From NCBI GenBank assembly GCA_965227045.1, contig OZ245718.1, positions 1,116,001-1,180,000 on the forward strand: DNA of 64,000 bases. The letters run 5' to 3'. The notes under the pieces were generated by a model. That model was not told where the DNA came from and searched no databases. It worked only from the letters and a program-made list of their open reading frames with translations. Every line of letters begins with the position of its first letter. The stretch's first letter is position 1. Source of the DNA: UBA10649 sp965227045. GTDB taxonomy: Bacteria; Actinomycetota; Actinomycetes; S36-B12. Below are positions 1 through 7,968 of the stretch, piece after piece. The position numbers and the translations under genes were made by a program.

Positions 1-57
1 TACCGCGCCGCGCTGGAACGGCCGTACGGATCGCTCGCTGGTGAAGATGACGCTCAT
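1..57 (-). CDS. rodA: RodA/FtsW-type SEDS glycosyltransferase, N-terminal fragment
   Basis: Only the first 19 codons are inside the window; the gene runs off the left edge. The ATG at 57..55 overlaps the TGA stop of the upstream PBP2 gene in an ATGA arrangement, so the two are probably translationally coupled. Identity rests on position: in actinobacteria the gene after mreB-mreC-mreD-mrdA is normally rodA, the SEDS peptidoglycan polymerase that works with PBP2. The visible residues (MSVIFTSERSVRPFQRGAV) are a cytoplasmic-looking N-terminus before any membrane helix and are not diagnostic. Confidence 0.6.
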   Translation of the reverse strand, partial: MSVIFTSERSVRPFQRGAV

Positions 58-2210
58 CTGGAACCTCCGAGCGCGACGGTACGCCCCGTGGCGATGCCGG
101 CCTTCTTACCCTTGGGGCCGATGACGGTGCCATCGGTCTGCACGACGGGCAGTTCGGTCTCCGGCGAGCCGCCGACGAGGACGCTCTTGCTCGGGTTGAT
201 CGAGGTGCCGCTGACGCCGAACAGGGACTCGTAGATCTTGCGGACGCTCGGCCCTGACGTCTTCGAGCCGGTGCCGCCCTCGGTGACCATCATCACGACG
301 GCGTACTTCGGATTGTTCGCCGGTGCGTAGGAGGCGAACCACGAGGTCGACACGTCGCTGCCGGTGACCTGCGCCGATCCAGTCTTCGACGCGATCGGGA
401 TCTGGTTGAGCGGGAAGCCAGCGAACGGAGTCTCGGCGGAACCCTCGGTGGTCACGCCGGGCAGCGTGCGGCGCAGGAACGTCATGGTCGCCTTCGGCAC
501 GGTGACCCGCGATTTCAGCACCGGCTGGAACTGCTTGATCACCTCGCCGGACGCGCTGACGATCGCCTTCGCCACCTGCGGCTGGTAGAGCTTGCCTCCG
601 TTGGCGACCGCGGCGTAGACCATCGCCATCTGCAGCGGCGTCACGGCTGTGTCGCCCTGGCCGATGACCGCGTTGAGCGCATCGCCCGCTCGCCACTGAT
701 CACCGTCCGTGCAGTTCTCCTTGTCGAGCGCCGTGTAGTAGTCGGCGAGCTTTGGGTCGGTCTTGCGCGTCTCGGGGTAGCCGGCCGCCGCGTTCGCGCA
801 CCACGTGTCGCGCATCGCTTCCCAGTTGGATGCCTTGAACTCGCGGCTCGACACGCGTCCGACCGCCTCGCCGGGCAGGTCGATGCCCGTTGCCGAGCCG
901 AGGCCGAACAGATGGGCGGTCTCGGCGACGGGATCGGGCGCATCCTTGCCCGCGTCCGGGCCGCCGGCGGCGAGCCACATGCGCTCGGCCAGTCCGTAGA
1001 AGACGGTGTTGCAGGAAACCTCAATGGCGCGCGCGAGGCTGATGCGTCCGTACGACGACGACTCATAGTTGCGGAACGTCTGGCCACCGACCTTGACCTG
1101 GCTTGGGCACGAGTAGTCGCCGTACAGGCTGTAGCCCTCCTTGCCTGCCGCGGCTGTGCTCACCACCTTGAAAGTCGAGCCGGGCGCGAACAGGCCTTGG
1201 TACGCGTTCGACGAGAGCGCCTCGCTGTTGATCAGTTCCTTGTACTGCTTCTTCGTCACGCCGCCGATCCAGATCGACGGGTCGTAGGTCGGGTAGCTCG
1301 CCATCGCGAGAATCTGCCCCGTCTGCACGTCGACGACGACGGCAGCTCCCGACTTGCCCGGGTAGTCCTGCTCGCGTGCTCGCTCGACGGCGGCGACGAG
1401 TTGCTTCTCGACGACGGACTGCAAGTGCGCGTCGATCGACGTGACGACGTAGTTGCCGGCGACCGGCGCCTTGCTGCCGAGCGTTCCCGTGACGTTACCC
1501 GCAGTGTCGACGGCCAACTCGGTGATGCCAGGCGTGCCGCGCAGCTCGGCGTCGTACTCCTTCTCCAGTCCCGTGCGTCCGACAACGTCGGTGATCCGCA
1601 GGCGGTCGGGGTCGGTCGAGTCGCCCTCCGCGGCGATCTGCTCCTGTGTCACCGGTCCGAGGTAGCCGAGCAGGTGCGCGGCGTTGACGTTGAACGGCGA
1701 CGGGTACTCGCGGATCGCCTGCAACTTCGCGGAGATGCCGGGGAAGTCCGAGCGTCGCTCCATGATCGTCAGCGCCGTCTGGGTGTCCACGTCGGTCGCG
1801 ACCGGGATGGCCTGGTAGTTCGAGCCGTTCCAGCAGATCGGCGGCGGCTTCGCGCCTTCGGTGCCGCAGTTCGCGAGCCGCTCGGTGATCTTCGCGACCG
1901 GGATGTCCAAGATGTTGGCCAGGCGTACGACGACGGCAGCGCCGTTGTCCTTCTCCTTGTAGAGCGTCTGCCTGTCGACGGTCACCACGACCGACGTGCG
2001 GTTCGACACGAGCGGACGGCCCGCCTGGTCAAGGACGAGACCGCGCACCGCCGGCTCGACGACCTCGCGGATGGTGTTGTCCTGGGCTGCGACGCGGTAC
2101 GTCTCGCCGGTGACGACCTGGAGATAGAAGGTGCGGATGATCAGCGTGCCGAGGAGCGAAGCCACGAGTACGGCGAGGACGAGCAGGCGCAGATTGGAGC
2201 GCTCACTCAC
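54..2210 (-). CDS. mrdA: Penicillin-binding protein 2 (elongasome transpeptidase)
   Basis: 718 aa class B PBP that cross-links peptidoglycan during side-wall elongation together with RodA. A single N-terminal membrane helix (about residues 7-30) is followed by the PBP dimerisation region and a transpeptidase domain. All three active-site motifs are visible: STFK with Ser345, SCN at 399-401 and KTG at 609-611. The GTG start at 2210 is preceded by a good ribosome site (GGAAGGAG, six bases away). It is the penultimate visible gene of the mreB-mreC-mreD-mrdA-rodA cluster and overlaps rodA by 4 bp. A 148-bp spacer separates it from mreD, so it may also have its own promoter. Length and order are normal for actinobacteria. 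Confidence 0.95.
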   Translation of the reverse strand: MSERSNLRLLVLAVLVASLLGTLIIRTFYLQVVTGETYRVAAQDNTIREVVEPAVRGLVLDQAGRPLVSNRTSVVVTVDRQTLYKEKDNGAAVVVRLANILDIPVAKITERLANCGTEGAKPPPICWNGSNYQAIPVATDVDTQTALTIMERRSDFPGISAKLQAIREYPSPFNVNAAHLLGYLGPVTQEQIAAEGDSTDPDRLRITDVVGRTGLEKEYDAELRGTPGITELAVDTAGNVTGTLGSKAPVAGNYVVTSIDAHLQSVVEKQLVAAVERAREQDYPGKSGAAVVVDVQTGQILAMASYPTYDPSIWIGGVTKKQYKELINSEALSSNAYQGLFAPGSTFKVVSTAAAGKEGYSLYGDYSCPSQVKVGGQTFRNYESSSYGRISLARAIEVSCNTVFYGLAERMWLAAGGPDAGKDAPDPVAETAHLFGLGSATGIDLPGEAVGRVSSREFKASNWEAMRDTWCANAAAGYPETRKTDPKLADYYTALDKENCTDGDQWRAGDALNAVIGQGDTAVTPLQMAMVYAAVANGGKLYQPQVAKAIVSASGEVIKQFQPVLKSRVTVPKATMTFLRRTLPGVTTEGSAETPFAGFPLNQIPIASKTGSAQVTGSDVSTSWFASYAPANNPKYAVVMMVTEGGTGSKTSGPSVRKIYESLFGVSGTSINPSKSVLVGGSPETELPVVQTDGTVIGPKGKKAGIATGRTVALGGSR

Positions 2211-2358
2211 CGAGTACTCCTTCCGTCAGCCGTGCGAAATCGCGTCGGCGCATGCCAAACGGGACCATCTGTGGGTATGACGGTACGACGTATCAGCCTC
2301 CGCGCCGGTTCCCGACGCCCGAATTGCCCGCTTATCAGCCAATATTCGGACGAGATAT

Positions 2359-2877
2359 TTACCCGGTAATGACAGAAACCTCGGGCGTGACCCGGCGGAC
2401 GATCCATGCCACGCCGAGCACGACGACCGGCGCCATGATTACCGCGTAGACCGTGCTGCTCAGGACCATGGACGGCATCTCGTCCCACATGACCCGTCCG
2501 CTGCCGAGCAGCGTGTCGAGCGCGGCCGTCGCCAGCGTCGCCGCCGCGGTGGCCAGGCCGACGATTCCGATCATCACCGGCACTGTGCGGTCGCGCGGAT
2601 CGACGATGAACCCGGTGACGAAACCCACGGCGAGGTACACGATGGCGTTGACCCCGAGCAGCGTGTCTGCGGGAGGCGACATGTCCAGCAGGATGCCGGC
2701 TGCGAAGCCGGCGGTCGCGCCCTGCGTCGGCCCCATCGCCAGTGCAAGCGCGACGACGCTGACGACTACGAGGTCGGGCGTCGCGCCTGGTAGCCCGAGT
2801 CGCGAGAGCAGCGTCACCTCGACGATGACGGCGAAGAACACCACGAAGAAGATGACGAGCGCCTGCCGCCAGATCAC
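2359..2877 (-). CDS. mreD: Rod shape-determining protein MreD
   Basis: 172 aa, almost wholly hydrophobic integral membrane protein with about five predicted helices, matching MreD in size and character. MreD is an elongasome component that works with MreC, PBP2 and RodA. Its ATG overlaps the mreC stop by 4 bp (2874-2877), so the genes are coupled. MreD is poorly conserved, and the call leans on the helices plus the mreC-mreD-mrdA order. The 148 bp after its stop, up to mrdA, contain no convincing terminator or gene; a short plus-strand reading frame there has no support. Confidence 0.88.
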   Translation of the reverse strand: MIWRQALVIFFVVFFAVIVEVTLLSRLGLPGATPDLVVVSVVALALAMGPTQGATAGFAAGILLDMSPPADTLLGVNAIVYLAVGFVTGFIVDPRDRTVPVMIGIVGLATAAATLATAALDTLLGSGRVMWDEMPSMVLSSTVYAVIMAPVVVLGVAWIVRRVTPEVSVITG

Positions 2878-3887
2878 TGCGGGCTGCCGCTGGGCGATTG
2901 CGGCTGCGAGGTCGCAGCCGTCTCCTTCTCCGTCTCGATCGACGATGACGGCGTCGGCACTGATTCGTTCGTCGGTGCCTGCGACGCGCCCTGTCCGAGT
3001 GGCACAGGAGACGGCGACGGATCGACGAAGCCAACTCGAGGCAGGACGGAGTCACGTGGATCCACGCGCGGTGGCTTCGTCACCACGGCGACGATCGACA
3101 GTGTCGACACGTCGACGTACGGACGGATGGTGGCGATGCGCGTCAGCTGCCCTGGCGTACCGCCGACCTCGACGACCTCACCGATAGGCAGGCCCGGCGC
3201 GTAGGGACGTCCGCCCTTCGAGCCGAACGTGACAAGCGCGTCGCCGACGCGAAGGTCGGCCGTGGGGTCGAGCAGCTGGAACGAGAGCGAGTCCTGGCGC
3301 CCGGTGCCGGACACGATGCCGATCTCCTCGGTGCCGGCGACGCGACCGCCGACTGCCGATGACGAGTCCACGACGAGGACGACCGTTGCCGTGTCGCTCG
3401 TCGTCTTGAGGACGCGACCGACGAGACCCTGACCGTTCATCACCGTCATGTCCGGCTCGATACCGTCGGCCTTGCCCGCGTCGATGGTCACCGTCCACGA
3501 GAAGTCCTGAGCCGGACCGACCGCGATGACCTCGGCGGGAACGATCCGGTACTGCCCGACGCTGGCGACGCCCAGCAGTTCGTCGAGCGCCTTCACCCGC
3601 GCGCGGTCGTTCGCGGAGGTCTGCGCCTCGCCGCGGAGCTTGTCGTTCTCAGCGGTGAGGGTTTGGATCTGGCCGGCCTGGTCGCGCATGGTTCCCCACC
3701 AGCTGCTCGCACCGGTGATGGGCGAGAAGATCGTCGCGGCGACGCGCTCGACGCCGCCGATGACGTTCGCGCCGACGTTGCGGACGCCGGTCAGCGGACC
3801 CTGCCCGCCGCGCAGGTCGAGGATGACAAAAGTCAGCGCCAGGAGCACGAGCACCGTGAGGACGACACGGGTTCGGCGCGACAGCAT
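2874..3887 (-). CDS. mreC: Rod shape-determining protein MreC
   Basis: 337 aa. One N-terminal membrane helix (about 8-26) is followed by a coiled-coil stretch (about 70-100, QIQTLTAENDKLRGEAQ) and the extracytoplasmic beta domain typical of MreC, with conserved-looking segments such as VNGQGLVGRV and VTFGSKGGRPYAPGLPIGEV. The C-terminal 60 residues are a Pro/Ser/Thr/Gln-rich tail, common in actinobacterial MreC. MreC scaffolds the elongasome and activates PBP2. It lies 56 bp after mreB and overlaps mreD by 4 bp. Confidence 0.93.
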   Translation of the reverse strand: MLSRRTRVVLTVLVLLALTFVILDLRGGQGPLTGVRNVGANVIGGVERVAATIFSPITGASSWWGTMRDQAGQIQTLTAENDKLRGEAQTSANDRARVKALDELLGVASVGQYRIVPAEVIAVGPAQDFSWTVTIDAGKADGIEPDMTVMNGQGLVGRVLKTTSDTATVVLVVDSSSAVGGRVAGTEEIGIVSGTGRQDSLSFQLLDPTADLRVGDALVTFGSKGGRPYAPGLPIGEVVEVGGTPGQLTRIATIRPYVDVSTLSIVAVVTKPPRVDPRDSVLPRVGFVDPSPSPVPLGQGASQAPTNESVPTPSSSIETEKETAATSQPQSPSGSPQ

Positions 3888-3943
3888 GACAACAGTGTCC
3901 CCTTTGGCGGGTCAGCGCAGTGCCGAGACCCGCGATCGGGGCT

Positions 3944-4975
3944 CTAGCGGCGAGGCTCCGAGATGAGGACCTGCTGCAGGGCCTCGAACTCCTCGACACA
4001 CTTTCCGGAGCCAAGGGCCACGCAATCGAGCGGCCGATCGGCAATGAGAATGGGCATTCCGGTCTCGTGACGAAGGCGCTCGTCGAGGCCGCGCAGGAGA
4101 GCGCCGCCGCCGGTGAGCACGATGCCGCGGTCCATGATGTCGCCGGACAATTCCGGAGGGGTGCGGTCGAGCGTGGCCTTCACCGCGTCGACGATCGCGT
4201 GCACCGGCTCGTCGATCGCTCGCCGGATTTCCTCAGCGGACACAACGATTGTTCGCGGCAGTCCGGTGATGAGGTCGCGCCCGCGAATCTCGGCGTGCGG
4301 CTCGTCGGGCATCGGGAACGCTGATCCGATTGCGACCTTGATCTCCTCGGCGGTGCGCTCGCCGAGCATCAGCGAGTACTCCTTCTTCACGTACTGGATG
4401 ATCGCGTTGTCGAGCTCGTCGCCACCGACACGAACGCTCAGCGAGCAGACGATGCCACCGAGTGAGATGACCGCGACCTCGGACGTGCCACCGCCGATGT
4501 CGACGACCATGTTGCCCGTCGGCTCATGCACCGGAAGCCCGGCACCGATCGCGGCGGCCATCGGCTCTTCGATGATGAACACCTTGCGTGCACCGGCTGC
4601 GTAGCCGGCGTCCTTGACCGCTCGCTGCTCGACGCCCGTGATACCGGACGGAACACAGACGATCAGGCGTGGCTTGGCGAGGTGACGCCTGCGGTGCACC
4701 TTCTGGATGAAGTAGCGGAGCATGCGCTCGGTCGTGTCGAAGTCGGCGATGACACCGTCCTTGAGCGGACGAATGGCGACGATGTTGCCGGGCGTGCGCC
4801 CGATCATGCGCTTGGCCTCGGACCCGACGGCCAGAATGCCGCCCGTGTTGTTGTTGATCGCGACGACCGACGGCTCATTCAGGACGATGCCGCGGCCGCG
4901 CACGTACACGAGGGTGTTGGCGGTGCCCAGGTCGACTGCCATGTCGCGGCCGACGAAGGACGAGGAAGCTGCCAT
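3944..4975 (-). CDS. mreB: Rod shape-determining actin homologue MreB
   Basis: 343 aa bacterial actin that forms membrane-bound filaments orienting the wall-elongation machinery. Clear phosphate-binding motif near the N-terminus (DLGTANTLVYVRGRGIVLNE), a second one (VVDIGGGTSEVAVISLGGIV) and an adenosine motif near the C-terminus (GIVLTGGGALLRGLDERL). The N-terminus MAASSSFVGRDMAVDLGTA matches the usual actinobacterial MreB start, which supports ATG 4975. The 209-bp upstream spacer contains a long perfect inverted repeat (5107-5171). First gene of the mre-mrd cluster. Confidence 0.97.
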   Translation of the reverse strand: MAASSSFVGRDMAVDLGTANTLVYVRGRGIVLNEPSVVAINNNTGGILAVGSEAKRMIGRTPGNIVAIRPLKDGVIADFDTTERMLRYFIQKVHRRRHLAKPRLIVCVPSGITGVEQRAVKDAGYAAGARKVFIIEEPMAAAIGAGLPVHEPTGNMVVDIGGGTSEVAVISLGGIVCSLSVRVGGDELDNAIIQYVKKEYSLMLGERTAEEIKVAIGSAFPMPDEPHAEIRGRDLITGLPRTIVVSAEEIRRAIDEPVHAIVDAVKATLDRTPPELSGDIMDRGIVLTGGGALLRGLDERLRHETGMPILIADRPLDCVALGSGKCVEEFEALQQVLISEPRR

Positions 4976-5106
4976 GAGGGAAGAGTGCCTTCCGAGCGGG
5001 TGCAGGGACTGCTCATACTAAACCCACCGTGACTAGCACCGGACCGGTCTTGCCCGGAATGTCCACGTTTAGACCATTCCGTCCGCTCCGAGCCCATTTC
5101 CCACCC

Positions 5107-5171
5107 TCGCCGACCTTGAGGTTCCGCCCACATTTCGGCGCTGAACCTGGGCGGAACCTCAAGGTCGGCGA
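5107..5171. repeat. 24-bp perfect inverted repeat after the hydrolase gene
   Basis: Arms at 5107-5130 and 5148-5171 are perfect complements over 24 bp around a 17-nt loop; the core is CCTTGAGGTTCCGCCCA. It sits 14 bp after the stop of the alpha/beta-hydrolase gene and about 130 bp before mreB. A hairpin this stable could end or protect the upstream transcript, although no T-run follows. The sequence is unrelated to the 58-62 bp palindrome family found elsewhere in the window, so it may be a second family. Confidence 0.8.
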
Positions 5172-5184
5172 AAGGGGTTGGCGG

Positions 5185-6558
5185 TTAGGCCTCGCCGATG
5201 CGCTCGGCGCGGGCGACCTCGGTCTTGCGCAGGTAGGTCTCCAGCCGCTCGGCGGTCGCCGCATCGGCCGGCAGGTCGTACGCGGCGGTCACCGTGGCAC
5301 CGAGGTCGGCGCGGTAGTCGTGCCCCTCGCTCTTGAAGTCCCCGGGCTTGACGTTCGTGGCGAACAGCGTGTCGACGAGCACCTGCGCCCACGTGATGCC
5401 CGGCTTCCACGTCATGGTGGCCGGGATGTTGCGACCACGCGAGCCGTCGGTCGGGAGCCATGCGGGTCGGTGTCCGAGCAGTTCGGGACGAAAGCGCACC
5501 ACTGGGTCACCGTCGTGTTCGAGGAACCACACGCGCGGACGCGTGCCAGGAAATGACGTGGGGATCTGCTCGGGGCGGTCGACAGTGATCGACTCCCCCA
5601 CGCACAGTTCGTGGAACTGATCGGCGACCGCACCACCGGGAGTGCCGACCCACAGCGCGGCCGCAACTCCGTAACGATCCAGGTCCGCGGGACCGTCAGG
5701 GATCGCATACTCCTGAACCTTCGCGCCGAGGCTCTCGCCATACAGCAGCAATCGCGGCCTGGACGCGCGACTCGACAGTTCCTCAAGGATCGCGTCGAGC
5801 AGCAACCTCTGCGTGTGCTTCGCGATGTCGACCTTGTTCAGGGACAGGAACGACGGCAGGAGTCCGTAGCCGACGGCGACCGAGGCGCAGTCACCGCGCG
5901 TGAGCACCTCGAGCACATCGACCGGCGTGGAGTTCGCGAAGCCGGTGCCTGCAGGCGCCTGGACGAGCAGGTTCGCACGGTCAAAGGCGTTGGTACGCCT
6001 CAGTTCTGCCATAGCCAGCCCGACGCGCTGCTCGGGAGTCGGCGCAGAGTCGAGACCGACGAACACACGTACCGGCGATGCGACGGGGTCCAGGCCGGTG
6101 ACCTCGCGGATCTCGTCAGGAGTCGACACCGTGCCGACGTATCGCGCACCCTCGCGCCCCAGCTCGGTGAGCGTCACCGCGGAGCCTGGACCAGCCGACA
6201 CGTCTGGGTCGGTGGGCGGTGTGGCGAACCCGGGGTCGATGTCGCGACTCTGCTGCTCCAGCTTGCCGAGCATGCGACGCGACGCGACCTTGCCGCCGAC
6301 CGCGAGTGCGCCGAGCGCGCCCGCGCCGACGGCAACAGGAAGGAGTGGTCCGCGACCTCGGCCGGTCGTCGCGCGCAGTGTCGACGAGACCAGCGCGACG
6401 TCAATCGCGACGACCTTGCCGGCCAGCGTGCCGAGGATGAACGGGAATGCGGTGCGAATGCGACCCGGCCACGGCACGAGCGTTTCGCCCCGTGCTGCGA
6501 CCGCAACAACGGTGCCGGCGGCTGCGCCAGCAACAAGGCCAACCGCCACCGGCTTCAT
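5185..6558 (-). CDS. Membrane-anchored alpha/beta-hydrolase family protein
   Basis: 457 aa. The N-terminal ~110 residues hold several hydrophobic segments (about 3-22, 40-60 and 70-90) and the remainder is a catalytic-type domain. The nucleophile elbow is visible as YGESLG (GxSxG), followed by a glycine-rich VGTPGG strand and late Asp/His candidates (HDGDPVV, EGHDY). This layout matches the actinobacterial 'alpha/beta-hydrolase family' proteins with a membrane N-terminus (PF10081-like). The substrate is unknown. The ATG lies 2 bp after the ndk stop, so it is co-transcribed with ndk; 14 bp after its own stop is a long inverted repeat. Confidence 0.8.
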   Translation of the reverse strand: MKPVAVGLVAGAAAGTVVAVAARGETLVPWPGRIRTAFPFILGTLAGKVVAIDVALVSSTLRATTGRGRGPLLPVAVGAGALGALAVGGKVASRRMLGKLEQQSRDIDPGFATPPTDPDVSAGPGSAVTLTELGREGARYVGTVSTPDEIREVTGLDPVASPVRVFVGLDSAPTPEQRVGLAMAELRRTNAFDRANLLVQAPAGTGFANSTPVDVLEVLTRGDCASVAVGYGLLPSFLSLNKVDIAKHTQRLLLDAILEELSSRASRPRLLLYGESLGAKVQEYAIPDGPADLDRYGVAAALWVGTPGGAVADQFHELCVGESITVDRPEQIPTSFPGTRPRVWFLEHDGDPVVRFRPELLGHRPAWLPTDGSRGRNIPATMTWKPGITWAQVLVDTLFATNVKPGDFKSEGHDYRADLGATVTAAYDLPADAATAERLETYLRKTEVARAERIGEA

Positions 6559-6560
6559 GA

Positions 6561-6971
6561 CTAGGCCAGTCCGGGGAAGAACAGTGCGACCTCGCGGGCC
6601 GCGGACTCGGTGGAGTCAGAGCCGTGAGTCACGTTGTTCTGCATCTCGGTCGCGAGGTCTCCGCGGATCGTGCCGGGAGCGGCGTTCGCCGGATTGGTGG
6701 CGCCCATCATCGAGCGCCACGACAAAATCGCGTCGGGACCTTCGATGACGGCTGCAACGAGCGGGCCGGACGTGATGAACGCGACCAGGTCCTCGAAGAA
6801 CGGCTTGCCCTTGTGCTCGCCGTAGTGCTCCTCCGCGACGGAGGCCTCGAGCGTGCGCTGCTCGAGGGCGACGATGCGATAGCCCTTGCGCTCGATGCGG
6901 CCAAGAACCTCGCCAACGAGGCCACGGGCCACGCCGTCGGGCTTGATGAGGACGAGGGTGCGCTCAGACAC
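6561..6971 (-). CDS. ndk: Nucleoside-diphosphate kinase
   Basis: 136 aa; transfers the gamma phosphate of ATP to NDPs through a phosphohistidine. The start is the GTG at 6971, giving VSERTLVLIKPDGVARG, the expected NDK N-terminus, with AGGAG about 7 nt upstream; a longer in-frame reading to 7061 lacks a ribosome site and adds unrelated residues. The catalytic motif NNVTHGSDS places the phosphorylated His at 116. Length is typical. The usual actinobacterial neighbours folC and DUF4233 lie upstream but are separated from it by a toxin-antitoxin pair. Confidence 0.95.
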   Translation of the reverse strand: MSERTLVLIKPDGVARGLVGEVLGRIERKGYRIVALEQRTLEASVAEEHYGEHKGKPFFEDLVAFITSGPLVAAVIEGPDAILSWRSMMGATNPANAAPGTIRGDLATEMQNNVTHGSDSTESAAREVALFFPGLA

Positions 6972-7021
6972 GAATAACTCCTGTACATGGGGAAGGGCAT
7001 CGGGAAGTGACTCGACGAATC

Positions 7022-7408
7022 CTACTGAGCCTCCGAATCGACCTGGTGCTCCATTAGCCACGCTGCGATGTCCGGAACATCGAGGTCACCTTGTGCGACG
7101 GAGAGAACGAACGCCTCTGCATCGTCGACTGTATACGTGAGATCTCGACGGTTCACGAGGAAGAAGACACGAGTGGCCGACCACGCGAGTCGCTTGTTCC
7201 CGTCGACGAGCGGATGGTTACGTGCGAGCGAATGCATCAACGCCGCCGCCTGCTCGACGAACGTCGGATAGGCCAGCTCGCCGAACACCGTCGTCTTGGG
7301 GCGCGCAGCAGCGGACTCCAAGAGCCCTACGTCACGGATCGCAACCTCAGGCAGAACACCATGCGCAATATCAAGGAGATCCTCAATCGTGAGGAACTCG
7401 GGGTCCAT
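7022..7408 (-). CDS. Doc/Fic-family toxin of a type II toxin-antitoxin pair
   Basis: 128 aa, the size of Doc (death-on-curing) toxins. The Fic-fold motif appears as HPLVDGNKR (residues 65-73), close to the Doc consensus HxFxxANKR; the alanine-to-glycine change (DGNKR) is within known variation. Doc proteins phosphorylate EF-Tu and stop translation. The ATG begins 2 bp after the antitoxin stop, an antitoxin-first operon as in phd-doc, although here the antitoxin looks like a ribbon-helix-helix protein rather than Phd. The toxin ends 50 bp before ndk. Confidence 0.88.
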   Translation of the reverse strand: MDPEFLTIEDLLDIAHGVLPEVAIRDVGLLESAAARPKTTVFGELAYPTFVEQAAALMHSLARNHPLVDGNKRLAWSATRVFFLVNRRDLTYTVDDAEAFVLSVAQGDLDVPDIAAWLMEHQVDSEAQ

Positions 7409-7410
7409 GC

Positions 7411-7608
7411 TCAGCGCGACAAGCGATCGAGCAGCTCGGAATCCTCAACGGCTACTCGAGTGATGGCCTCCTGGAGACGAACAGACCTGAAGTTCAGGTA
7501 CTCCGCCACCGCGGTTCGTGCGACGTCCTGCATCGAGCGACCGTCGGCCTCCGCACGCGCTCTGAGCGCAGCAGTCTCTTCCTCGGTGAGTCGCAGCGTC
7601 ATAGCCAT
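7411..7608 (-). CDS. Ribbon-helix-helix (CopG-like) antitoxin
   Basis: 65 aa. The N-terminus MAMTLRLTEEETAALRARA reads as a short beta strand followed by a helix, typical of CopG/RHH antitoxins, and the charged C-terminal half would bind the toxin. The first ATG (7608) is used; another ATG two codons later is also possible. A perfect palindrome GATACCA-N3-TGGTATC lies 9 bp upstream and probably serves as the operator for autorepression. Directly precedes the Doc-like toxin. Confidence 0.85.
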   Translation of the reverse strand: MAMTLRLTEEETAALRARAEADGRSMQDVARTAVAEYLNFRSVRLQEAITRVAVEDSELLDRLSR

Positions 7609-7617
7609 GCACCAGAC

Positions 7618-7634
7618 GATACCACGCTGGTATC
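7618..7634. promoter_or_regulatory. Palindromic operator of the toxin-antitoxin pair
   Basis: GATACCACGCTGGTATC: perfect 7-bp arms around CGC, ending 9 bp before the antitoxin ATG and overlapping the last bases of the DUF4233 gene. RHH antitoxins typically bind such inverted repeats at their own promoter, so autoregulation is inferred. Confidence 0.65.
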
Positions 7635-7968
7635 ACTCTGTGGAGGCACCTGCGCGGAGCGCGTCAACCCGGGTGCCGAAGCGAACGGCGAGGAACCAGA
7701 GCACGGCAAAGATGAGGCCGATCACGAGCATCATCCAGCCGACGACGATGCTCGTCGCCAGCACGAGGAACTGGAGGATCCAGCCGATCACGATGCCCTG
7801 CGGCCGACCGAGGGTCCTTATCCCGAGGACCAGCAGCGCCATGAGGATCAGGCCGACCGTCCAGGCGAGTGCGACGTTCGAGACCGAGCCGGTCGACGAG
7901 GCAAGGGCCGTGCCGAGCAGCACGATGATGGCCTCGAGCGCGAGCACTGACGATCCCAGAACCCTCAT
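7633..7968 (-). CDS. DUF4233 small membrane protein
   Basis: 111 aa with about three to four hydrophobic helices (roughly 5-25, 30-48, 55-75 and 77-95). This size, topology and position directly after folC are characteristic of the actinobacterial DUF4233 family, whose function is unknown. Its ATG overlaps the folC stop by 4 bp (7965-7968), so it is translationally coupled to folC. Its stop overlaps the palindrome that probably regulates the downstream toxin-antitoxin pair. Confidence 0.8.
   Translation of the reverse strand: MRVLGSSVLALEAIIVLLGTALASSTGSVSNVALAWTVGLILMALLVLGIRTLGRPQGIVIGWILQFLVLATSIVVGWMMLVIGLIFAVLWFLAVRFGTRVDALRAGASTE

Noticed and set aside
912..2369. Long plus-strand open frame (485 codons) opposite mrdA
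   Set aside because: Shadow of the high-GC PBP2 gene. The product is Arg/Asp/Val-rich without family motifs, while the minus strand shows complete PBP2 active-site motifs.
2252..2449. Possible small plus-strand gene between mrdA and mreD
   Set aside because: 65 codons without ribosome site, running into mreD antisense; low-complexity product, no support beyond an open frame.
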